Part shown: piece by piece, positions 55,046 through 62,773 of the stretch | How the letters are laid out: every line of letters begins with the position of its first letter | Position numbering within the stretch: position 1 is the first letter of the stretch | Assembly: GCA_016710985.1 (NCBI GenBank) | Contig: JADJTX010000013.1 | Coordinates: 62,001-126,000 of the forward strand | Origin: Ignavibacteria bacterium | GTDB lineage: Bacteria > Bacteroidota > Ignavibacteria > Tepidaquicellales > Tepidaquicellaceae | Length of the DNA: 64,000 bases | Reading direction: 5' to 3' | Notes under the pieces: model-generated | Databases searched by the model: none | Seen by the model: only the letters and a program-made list of their open reading frames with translations | What the model was told of the DNA's origin: nothing | Made by a program: the position numbers and the translations under genes

Positions 55046-57043
55046 GTTAAGCGAGTCAAGTTTTTTCATTGCATTTTGATCGCCTGGTTGTACTTTAAGC
55101 ATCATGTTCAGATACTCTTTTGATTTCTCTCTATCTCCTTTTTCAAGATAAAATGAGATCAGTCCGTTTATTGCATTAATATTTCCCTCATCTTTATCTA
55201 TTGCTTCCAGAAAATATTTTACAACCATGTCCGGTTTACCCATATCATAATAGCACATTGCAATGTTATTTAAAAATCCAGAGATTGTAGCCGGATCAGT
55301 ATTAAGTGAGATCAGTTTTTCAAGATCTTTAATAGCTTCCGGGTATTTTTTTTCTGAATAGAACTGATATGACCTTTTGTGAAGAATGCCTATCTGGTAA
55401 TTTTTTGAATCATCATTTTCAAATCCCTCCGGAATCAGATTTTCAGAAAGTGTTCCCTGTTTGAGATTATCTAAAATTGAAACCGATTCTTTGTAATCAG
55501 GAGCAAATGTCTGAAGTTTCTCCAGCATGATAATTGCGCTGTCTTTTTTATTCTGCATATTGTAAACTGTAGCCATCTTAAAATATCCGTCAGGAGCAAG
55601 CGAATCTATCGCTATCCCTGCTTTAAATTTCATCTGAGCAGAATCGAGTTTTCCGCTGAGAAGATAGATCAGGCCAAGATTGTGATGAGCCAGAACATTG
55701 TTATATCTTATCTCAATTGCCCGCTTGTATAATTCCGTGGCTTCATCATACTTTTTTTTATTTGCATAAATGTTTGCTTCATTCACAAGAAGTACAGTTC
55801 CTTCGACTCCTTTTGTAGAAGAATACAAGCTGTCATTATTTTTCCATTCGATATTCCGTTTATATGTTAGATATGAAAGCAGCCCTATTATCACACACAT
55901 TCCAATCGTTAAAATGGAGAAGTCACGTTTTGAACTTCCGACCATTGCGAGATGGCAGATCAGCAGTACAAGCGCGAATGAAGAGAAATAAAGAAAACGC
56001 TCAGCCATCAGATTCATAGTCGGCACTATGTTCATTACTGGCAGAAGCGATATAAAAAAGAACAGTATGCAGAATGAGATTATGCTGTCCTTTTTGTAAA
56101 AATATACTGAAAGAAAAATGAGAAACGCAATAAAAGCAAACGAGAAGATCACATCCGCATCAATTATGGATTTAGCGTCAGGTATGACTCCGTTATAATG
56201 ATAGAGCAGAGGAAACGGAGCAAACAAAAGACGGAAATAAACAGGGATGGTCTTCAGCATTGTTCCGATGGCAACATCATAATTCTTTCCCTTGAAATAT
56301 AAATAATTTTCACGCTCAGGTATATCCGCCAGTATTGAATATCTGAATGCGAAGTAGAGTATCGTTATTCCGAAGAACAATGCATAATTGATCCAGTTCT
56401 TCTTAAAATAACTGAGATCCTTTTTCCTGAAAACGAAATCATATAAAAGAATAATTACCGGCATAGTAACTATCATCTCTTTTGTCAGAAGACCGAATAC
56501 GTAAAAAAGAACCGAAAGAAATAGAAGGAGATAATTTTTTTGTGTGATCTTGTGAATGGAATTATCTTTCTTACTGTGATCCATTTCTTTAGTGAACTCA
56601 ATGTAAAAAAGAAATGAAGCGAAGAAGAACAACGTAACAAGAGAATCAGTTCTGCCGCTTACCCAGCTTACTGCTTCAGTGTGTATCGGATGAACCGCAA
56701 AGATCAAAGTTGAGATCAGCGAGAACAGATTTCTGTATTTATATTTCCAGAACAGAACCGTAAAAATCTTGAAAAGAAGCAGGCAGGAAATAATATGTAT
56801 GATGACATTGGTAAGGTGAAAACCATACGGTTCCAATCCCCATACTGAATAGTCAATGGCATACGAAGCCGACACTACAGGTCTGTAATACCTTCCTATT
56901 ACTTTGTGAAAACCCTCTTCAGCAGTAAAATACTTCGGAATGTTAGAGAGGTCCTGTATGGAGGCCGGGAGTGAATTATAAAACACTAAATACGTAACTA
57001 ATACTATAATTATGTAGCAGAAGACCGGTTTAATATTGCTCAA
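55034..57043 (-). CDS. TMTC-like GT-C glycosyltransferase with TPR domain
   Basis: 669 residues: about ten membrane helices (1-385), then TPRs (about 410-660; ANIYANKKKYDEATELYKRA, YEKSLDT-like repeats). The lumenal loop GRYYRPVVSASYAIDYSVWG and the segment FAVHPIHTEAVSWVSGRTD are marks of the TMTC/DUF1736 group. In animals these enzymes O-mannosylate cadherins (CAZy GT105). In bacteria they are presumed to transfer sugars to periplasmic proteins or glycans. Substrate not known. It is the third membrane glycosyltransferase with a TPR tail in this window. Confidence 0.78.
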   Translation of the reverse strand: MSNIKPVFCYIIIVLVTYLVFYNSLPASIQDLSNIPKYFTAEEGFHKVIGRYYRPVVSASYAIDYSVWGLEPYGFHLTNVIIHIISCLLLFKIFTVLFWKYKYRNLFSLISTLIFAVHPIHTEAVSWVSGRTDSLVTLFFFASFLFYIEFTKEMDHSKKDNSIHKITQKNYLLLFLSVLFYVFGLLTKEMIVTMPVIILLYDFVFRKKDLSYFKKNWINYALFFGITILYFAFRYSILADIPERENYLYFKGKNYDVAIGTMLKTIPVYFRLLFAPFPLLYHYNGVIPDAKSIIDADVIFSFAFIAFLIFLSVYFYKKDSIISFCILFFFISLLPVMNIVPTMNLMAERFLYFSSFALVLLICHLAMVGSSKRDFSILTIGMCVIIGLLSYLTYKRNIEWKNNDSLYSSTKGVEGTVLLVNEANIYANKKKYDEATELYKRAIEIRYNNVLAHHNLGLIYLLSGKLDSAQMKFKAGIAIDSLAPDGYFKMATVYNMQNKKDSAIIMLEKLQTFAPDYKESVSILDNLKQGTLSENLIPEGFENDDSKNYQIGILHKRSYQFYSEKKYPEAIKDLEKLISLNTDPATISGFLNNIAMCYYDMGKPDMVVKYFLEAIDKDEGNINAINGLISFYLEKGDREKSKEYLNMMLKVQPGDQNAMKKLDSLNNLQ

Positions 57044-57145
57044 TCTTTATTACTTTTATGTTGGGTATTTTTTGAATGTGAAAATAGACATTATAATTTA
57101 ATAAAGAAAAGTAATATTAAAGATATAGAGGGAAAATAAGAAAAT

Positions 57146-57688
57146 TTAAGCCTGGGACTTCAATCGCTTTCTTAGCCAGCTGATCTGTCCTCTGTGATTT
57201 ATTTCATCTTCGAATGCGTGAAACCAGATGTGATGAAAGTTGGCTGTGTTGCCATACCATTGCATTTTCTTTTCAAGCCACTCATCATCCTTTTCTTTGA
57301 GAAGTTCATAAACTTTATTTCTTTCTTCATTTAAAATATTAACATAAAACTTCAGGTCATTGCCTTTTATCAGCTCCCTTCCCTTTTCACCCAGATATGA
57401 CGCAGCTTCCCATTTTTTGTCTTCTTCGGGTGTAAGTTCTCTTTCTTCAAATGTAAGTATCCGGAAATAAAAATCGGTGGATGCAATATGATAAAGCAGC
57501 GCGCCGATTGAATTACTCTCCTTATCATGCAGATAGTCTAACTGTTCAACTGTAAGTCCCTTAACGGATCCAAGTGTTGTGTATCTTGCATAATTCATCA
57601 TGCAGATAAGACGGCTGATGTTAGGAGTGTAGCCGGTAATGTCAGTTACAAGATAGAGTTTATCCTGCTCTATTATTGGTTGATCCAT
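57146..57688 (-). CDS. DinB-family protein, copy 1
   Basis: 180-residue four-helix-bundle protein of the DinB/YfiT superfamily (thiol-dependent metalloenzymes). Candidate metal ligands are His in ALLYHIAST and the pair in FHAFEDEINHRGQISWLRKR. There are no membrane helices. It is about half identical to the copy directly upstream on the same strand, so the pair arose by tandem duplication. Family members handle bacillithiol, mycothiol or glutathione. The role here is unknown, but the pair lies directly downstream of the radical SAM locus. Confidence 0.82.
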   Translation of the reverse strand: MDQPIIEQDKLYLVTDITGYTPNISRLICMMNYARYTTLGSVKGLTVEQLDYLHDKESNSIGALLYHIASTDFYFRILTFEERELTPEEDKKWEAASYLGEKGRELIKGNDLKFYVNILNEERNKVYELLKEKDDEWLEKKMQWYGNTANFHHIWFHAFEDEINHRGQISWLRKRLKSQA

Positions 57689-57780
57689 AATGGAATTCTT
57701 AAAATTTATAAGATTTAAGAAAGTTTATATTGTATTTTTAAACAGATGGTATCTCTGACTGACACTCGCTTCATTGATAT

Positions 57781-58317
57781 CTATTTCCCGAGTCTCTTTT
57801 TTATAAAATTGATCTGTCCTCTGTGATTTATCTCATCTTCGAAAACGTGAAACCAGAAATAATGAATATTGAATTCATTTTTTCCTGAAGTGACTTTCTC
57901 CGCAAGCCATTTATCATCCTTTTCTTTTAAAAGTTCATAAGTGCGGTCTCTTACTTCATTTAAGATATTAATATAATATTCCAGATCATTACCCTTTATC
58001 TTATCCCTCGCTTCTTTTCCAAGATGCAGAGCCGGTCCCCATTTCTTCAGCTCTTCTTCATTCAGTTCTCTATCTTCAAATGTACTGACCTGATAATAAA
58101 AATCACCCGCTGCAATATGGTGCAGCAACGCTCCGATTGAATTGCTGGTATCATCTATCTGATAGTCCAGCTCTCCGACGGTCAGTCCTTTCACCGAATG
58201 TAATGTCACTTGCCTGGCATAATTCATCATGCAGATCAGCCGGCTGATATCATGAGTATATCCTGGAATGTCAGTGATCAGGCAATATTTTTCGGGTGGG
58301 ATAATTTGAGAGTTCAT
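57781..58317 (-). CDS. DinB-family protein, copy 2
   Basis: 178 residues, sharing with the neighbouring copy the blocks ISRLICMMNYAR, KGLTVGELDYQ, SNSIGALLHHIA and VFEDEINHRGQI, with the metal-ligand histidines in equivalent places. The 92-bp gap to the next copy and the 79-bp gap from the radical SAM gene upstream suggest one transcript for 62.0 to 57.1 kb. Reaction unknown. Confidence 0.82.
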   Translation of the reverse strand: MNSQIIPPEKYCLITDIPGYTHDISRLICMMNYARQVTLHSVKGLTVGELDYQIDDTSNSIGALLHHIAAGDFYYQVSTFEDRELNEEELKKWGPALHLGKEARDKIKGNDLEYYINILNEVRDRTYELLKEKDDKWLAEKVTSGKNEFNIHYFWFHVFEDEINHRGQINFIKKRLGK

Positions 58318-58396
58318 GCTTTATAATTTTTTTTTTAAAAAGGAATTTATGATTTTTAATATACGTGTAAATTTGAGAAAACTTGTGGCAGATTTT

Positions 58397-59629
58397 TCAT
58401 ACAAAAGCTTCCACACTCTCATTCGACATCACTCTCCTCGGATTCTCTCTCGGAACTATCCTTCGCATAAAGTCAAAGAATAATTTTGTAGTTGTGCAGG
58501 ATGGACAAATGCCAATGTCTCCGTCCCATATTTCATCACAGAATGCTTCAGGCAGGTTTTTGTAAATTATTTCAGTTGCTCTTTCGTGTACATCCCAAAC
58601 CCACCCGGATTTAGGTGCTTCCTTTCCTTCGTATTCAGTTCCTACCATCGGAATGAAAGGACTCATTATCGGGAATATTCCCTCGGATGAAAGATAATCT
58701 ATTCCCGCCAGCACGGATTCCCTTGGCTCAAGCCCGACTACAAAAGAACTCAATGCCCTCGCCGGTTTTAAGAGATCTCTTGCCTCTTTCAAAGATTCAA
58801 TCCATCTGTCTCTGCCTATTCTTCTTGTCTTGCCGGGACATATATCATTGAATATTTTTTCATCCCATATTTCAAGATTAAATGCAACCGAACTTATTCC
58901 TGTCGAACACAGATATTCTGTTTCTTCCTTATTTCTTGTCGCTGTAATGGCTGTTACAATCGGAAAATATTTTTCTTTTAATAATGGTTTTAATCTTTCT
59001 AATATCTCCTGGAAGATTCCCCAGTCCGTCATCTTTAGCAGCTCCTGCTGTCATTGCAAGGTGTGAGCAAACAGGGTTATCTATTATCGCTTCTTTTCAC
59101 AACATCATAAATGTCTTCCGCTTCTTTTATTGTCACAACATGGTCACGGTTCCGCTGTCTTGCCGGAACAATATTGCAAAACTTTACACTGCTCCCCTTT
59201 CGCAAAATAAGTACAGGCATTATCAAAACAGACTCTCAGTCCGCAATCCCCTCTCATCGAAGCAACTTTCTTCATTGACTCGCCGCTTCTTGTTTTCATA
59301 TCATAAAAATCAGGTCTCTTAGGCCATCTCACTTCACACAGTTCAATGTTATTTTTCACGAGTATAACAGCATCACCGCTTTTATGAACTCTGTATGGCG
59401 AAGAAGGACTATACCTTACGTCTACATACAGATCATATGGAAGAAGCATGTCATTCGGCAGAGGTCTTGTTCCGTCACCGGTTCCTTTATGCGTAGAAGG
59501 TGTCATTTCAAAAACCCAGAAGACTTTTTCAAGCCCGCCCTGCCCGACTGTTGTCAGGGCTTCATCGGTAAATGTGAGTCCGTGTATCAGTAATTCTGTT
59601 TTTAATCTAATTGCTTCATCTAATGTCAT
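58397..59629 (-). CDS. Radical SAM protein with CX8CX2C motif, copy 2, frameshifted
   Basis: Paralogue of the 60.8-62.0 kb enzyme. Removing one base from the T3 run 59183-59185 restores CTYFAKGEQCKFCNIVP, a CX8CX2C iron-sulfur motif identical in spacing to the other copy. Two further single-base corrections (T4 59094-59097; C4 59019-59022 needs a fifth base) give DIYDVVKEAIIDNPVCSHLA, then AKDDGLGGIFQEILERL and an intact C-terminal half (NDICPGKTRRIGR, VVGLEPRESVLAG, IMSPFIPMVGTEYEGK, ICPSCTTTK). The motif set resembles MSMEG_0568/NitC-type radical SAM proteins of nitrilase clusters, from memory. Substrate unknown. Confidence 0.8.
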
Positions 59630-59646
59630 AAACTTAATTATTATTC

Positions 59647-60799
59647 TTAATCAACTTTCTTAAATACTGCTGTTTCAGTACCGTCTTTCATAAGATACAG
59701 ACGGTTGTTTCTGATATCCCATGTATTTATTTCCTTTAGCGCAGACAGAAATTCGGGCTCTATGCTGTCAGGGCACATCATCCTTGTTGCAGCAGCAGGA
59801 CCGAAACTTATGCTCCTTCCGTCAACAGTAAAATTTCCGAAAATATTATTGCATCCGCCGTTTCCGTTGTATCTCAATTCAGTCACGCTGATCTCAAGCT
59901 GAGGTATTTTGTTTTTTGTATTTTTAGCTTCGACGGATTTTCCGTTCAGAGTTTCCAGCACCCAAACATCATTTAATCTATAAACTCTGACTGTGTCATC
60001 CTCAAATGAAGCACGCTCCTTTGGTACTGTTTCCGGATCATAGAGAACCATCAGCACAGTATCAGGATTTGCCAGCAGCAACTGGTTTCCCAGGATCTTG
60101 AAATAGGTCACTTTTGAAATTGCATCCAGAAATTTTTGCTCAAGCTCCATGTTTTCACACATCATCATTGTTGAAACCGGATTTGAAAATCTTATCAGAT
60201 TGTATTCGAGAAATAGACCGCCAGCAACCCTGTTGCATCCGGCATTACCTGCAAATCTCATATTCTCCAAATTGATCTCGAGCTCAGGAATCCTGTTCTT
60301 AATATCGGATATGGAAATATCGGCATCACCTAACTGTTTCAGGATCCATTTCCTGCTCAATGCATAATTCGGAATGTAATTTCCGCATCCTTCAAACTTC
60401 TTATAATTTTCATCTCCGGGATTATTGAGCTCAACTATAACCCTGTATGATGAAGTATCCCCGGACATGTTGTCTATGCAAACATTCTGAGAAATCGTTG
60501 CTGTAAAAAAACCTCCAGTAGTAGAAGCTGTGTATCTGACTACATTTGCATCCATTGCCTTTTCAGATTGTACAGAGCCGAGTTTAACCGAAATTCCATT
60601 CAGTGAATTGAAGCGAAGAAACTGATTAACTGCAATTGAAAGATTCCAGAACGGCTCATTGCCTGTAGCATAGAAATCAACTCCTTCACTGTACAATTTA
60701 AATTTAAAGTCCGATGTATCTTTAGATGACATTGCAAAAAGGTCAAATGATGAAAAAAATATTGCAGTAGTAATTAAAAAATCTGATAAGAAATTTCAT
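59647..60799 (-). CDS. Exported protein with two META (HslJ-like) domains
   Basis: It lies between the two radical SAM genes, 7 bp after one and 17 bp before the other. The region near residues 25-125 has FYATGNEPFWNLSI, an opening often found with META domains. Two META domains follow (about 140-230 and 265-355), each with a Cys-containing NGxxGCNxxxG signature (FAGNAGCNRVAGG; YNGNGGCNNIFGN) and a MMC late motif. The ATG at 60797-60799 starts a signal peptide, but the A6 run 60776-60781 must lose one base to join it to the main frame (otherwise the frame begins at 60732). A periplasmic binding or stress role is likely, not proven. Confidence 0.78.
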
Positions 60800-60806
60800 T
60801 AATAAT

Positions 60807-62024
60807 TTAGTTTAAAATTATTTCAGCATCCGGTTTTTTATTTAATACATTTGCAGAGTGATATTCTCTCAATCCTGCATTTTCCTTAATTACATCGTAA
60901 AGAAATCCTCCTGTAAAGCATTCAGCGCAAATCGGTGCATCGAGCTTCCAGTATTCATCTGTCCCGATGAAAGGAAGTTTCTGACAGATGATTTCTGCAG
61001 CTTCAATATGCGTATCCATCATCCAGTTGAATGTCGGCGGTCTGAATCCTTCAAACTGACTTCCTGTCTCAGGACTGAACGGAACAATAATAGGTATTAT
61101 CCCTCTGTCACAGCACCAGTGAACTCCCTCTACTAAAGTATGTCTCGGCTCAAGTCCGGCTATCATCGCGGAAAAAACTCTCCCCTGTCCAAAATGCTTT
61201 ACTGCTTCAATTAATGACTGCTCCCATAGTTCCCTTCCGATGTTTTGATCTTTTCCCGGAACAATTGCTTTCCAGTAACCCCTGTCGAATACTTCAAAGT
61301 TGAATGATACTGAATGAAGACCGAGATCATGAAGAAGCTTTACTTCTTCAATTTTTTTAGTCGGGGAAATTGTCATTAACAATTTTGTTCTTTCTCTGTC
61401 ATTTGAATAAGGGAATCTTTGTGAGAGCTCTTCAAGTATCTGAATAGTTCCGCCAAGTCCCTGCTTATCGGGTGGTGTACCCCGTGTGAGTATGGACTTC
61501 GGATCAGTATGATATTTCTTTGCAGCTTCAATCACATCAGCAACCTGCGAAGCCGTCTTTCTGGCATTGGAAATATTTTCATCAGGATAAAAATCCTGTG
61601 CAGGCGTAAGATTACAGAATCTGCATTCGGTCTTGGTTCTGAAATAGTCACAGTAATAATTCCATGTAAAATTCAGATTACATATTCCGTTATAAACAAC
61701 TACCTTTTCAAAAGGAGTCAGATCATTCGTATAATTTTTTGAAAAAGGAGGAAGTGAAACAAATTCACCTTTGCAAATCTCATTGCTTGCTTTATCTTCA
61801 ACATAAAGTTCATTCTCTGAAATTCTCAATCTGAAATTCGCTTCAGGATTTTCCCTTACCTGAACGAATACATCCTCGGGCATCTTAAGTTCGGCAGGCA
61901 GAAAGCAATCTGCACGTTCCTTTTCCCAACCCTGAGTTTCAACAAGATCTTTTCTTAGATCATTAAGTCTCAGCCCGTTGATCAGCAGGTCGCATTTAAG
62001 CTTTATAAGTTCTTTTCGATTCAT
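60807..62024 (-). CDS. Radical SAM protein with CX8CX2C motif, copy 1
   Basis: About 405 residues. The N-terminal 110 residues form an accessory domain; then CDYFRTKTECRFC (Cys 125, 134, 137) would bind the 4Fe-4S cluster with the unusual CX8CX2C spacing. SAM-barrel features follow: ILTRGTPPDKQGLGGTIQIL, SFNFEVFDRGYWKAIVPGKD, MIAGLEPRHTLVEG and IIVPFSPETGSQFEGF. A CxxC pair (CAEC) near the end could hold another cofactor. I start at ATG 62022-62024, where homology to copy 2 begins; the in-frame ATG at 62051 lies inside a 9-bp repeat. It resembles MSMEG_0568/NitC-type proteins, but no nitrilase is nearby. Confidence 0.82.
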   Translation of the reverse strand: MNRKELIKLKCDLLINGLRLNDLRKDLVETQGWEKERADCFLPAELKMPEDVFVQVRENPEANFRLRISENELYVEDKASNEICKGEFVSLPPFSKNYTNDLTPFEKVVVYNGICNLNFTWNYYCDYFRTKTECRFCNLTPAQDFYPDENISNARKTASQVADVIEAAKKYHTDPKSILTRGTPPDKQGLGGTIQILEELSQRFPYSNDRERTKLLMTISPTKKIEEVKLLHDLGLHSVSFNFEVFDRGYWKAIVPGKDQNIGRELWEQSLIEAVKHFGQGRVFSAMIAGLEPRHTLVEGVHWCCDRGIIPIIVPFSPETGSQFEGFRPPTFNWMMDTHIEAAEIICQKLPFIGTDEYWKLDAPICAECFTGGFLYDVIKENAGLREYHSANVLNKKPDAEIILN

Positions 62025-62212
62025 TTGATTCGTAAGATTTATAAGATTCATAAGATTTATAAGATTCGTGTGATTTGTAAGATTCTTAAGATTTATAAGA
62101 TTTGTAAGATTTGTGTGATTTATAATATTTGTTATATTTGTAGATTCGTAAAAATTTAATTAATGTAGAAAATCAATCAATATGATGAATCTTATAAATC
62201 ATATGAATCTAA
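62025..62212. repeat. 9-bp repeat tract upstream of the radical SAM gene
   Basis: Degenerate GATTTATAA/GATTCATAA/GATTTGTAA 9-mers span about 62027-62135. Their last units provide the alternative in-frame ATG at 62051. The remainder to 62212 is AT-rich and could hold the promoter for the downstream genes, but no box is convincing. Confidence 0.75.
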
Positions 62213-62258
62213 ATAAAAAGTCCCGTAAATAATGAATACTCACGGGACTTTAAAAAAC
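62213..62258 (-). terminator. Intrinsic terminator after the repeat-peptide gene
   Basis: GTCCCGT (62220-62226) and ACGGGAC (62242-62248) form a perfect 7-bp stem with a 15-base loop. On the minus strand it is followed by TTTTTATTT. It begins 22 bp after the stop of the peptide gene, so most transcripts should end here, separating a short peptide mRNA from the enzyme operon. Confidence 0.88.
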
Positions 62259-62270
62259 ATCAGTAACATC

Positions 62271-62483
62271 TTATTTCCACGAACCTGCTGGTGGAAATAT
62301 AGAATGTGACTTTTCACTTGCATTATCCCATGAACCTGCAGGCGGGAAAATCGAATGTGATTTTTCGCTTGCATCGTTCCATGAGCCTGCAGGAGGGAAT
62401 ATAGAATGAGACTTTTCGCCTGCATTATTCCATGAACCGGCCGGTGGAAAAATGGTGTGAGAACTTGTTTTTACTTCTGTCAT
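62271..62483 (-). CDS. Small protein of four 17-residue repeats, candidate multi-core peptide precursor
   Basis: 70 residues: a short lead (MTEVKTS), then four units of the form SHSIFPPAGSWNNASEK, the last cut to SHSIFPPAGSWK. The octapeptide IFPPAGSW is invariant, whereas its codons differ between copies at every position that can vary (Ile ATT/ATA, Phe TTT/TTC, Pro CCA/CCT/CCG, Ala GCC/GCA, Gly GGT/GGC, Ser TCA/TCG). This shows selection on the amino acids. No signal peptide or cysteine. A terminator follows, and two radical SAM enzymes lie downstream. No known family recognised. A ribosomal peptide precursor is the leading but unproven reading. Confidence 0.7.
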   Translation of the reverse strand: MTEVKTSSHTIFPPAGSWNNAGEKSHSIFPPAGSWNDASEKSHSIFPPAGSWDNASEKSHSIFPPAGSWK

Positions 62484-62773
62484 AAGGTGGTTTAATGTGA
62501 TTTTTTTAACCGTTCAACATACGCTTTATAATTACGATTTTCAATTTAGATATTTGGTTTAGATCGTATAGTTTTTTTAAGTTCTTATAGTTCTTATAGT
62601 TCTTATAGTTCTTATAGTTCTTATAGTTCTTATAGTTCTTAGCTAGTTCTTATAGTTCTTATGTTCTTAAGTTTGTTTAGTTTACTTTACTTAACATATA
62701 ACCAATCAACCAATCACCCATTAACCAATAGCCTATTAATTTATTAAACTTACTAACTTATTAACTTAACTTT
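62484..62773. repeat. Gap with 9-bp repeats upstream of the peptide gene
   Basis: The 9-mer GTTCTTATA is repeated about eight times from about 62580 to 62660, followed by degenerate CCAATCA/TTATTAA words to 62770. The 90 bases next to the peptide start are unique, AT-rich sequence with no Shine-Dalgarno site. Confidence 0.8.

Noticed and set aside
62025..62051. Upstream ATG adding nine residues to radical SAM copy 1
   Set aside because: The added codons come from the 9-bp repeat, and homology to copy 2 begins at the ATG at 62022-62024.
62240..62425. Second minus-strand frame (61 codons) over the repeat-peptide gene
   Set aside because: Out-of-frame shadow of the 51-bp repeat; the other frame shows conserved amino acids with varying third bases and an adjacent terminator, so it is the real one.
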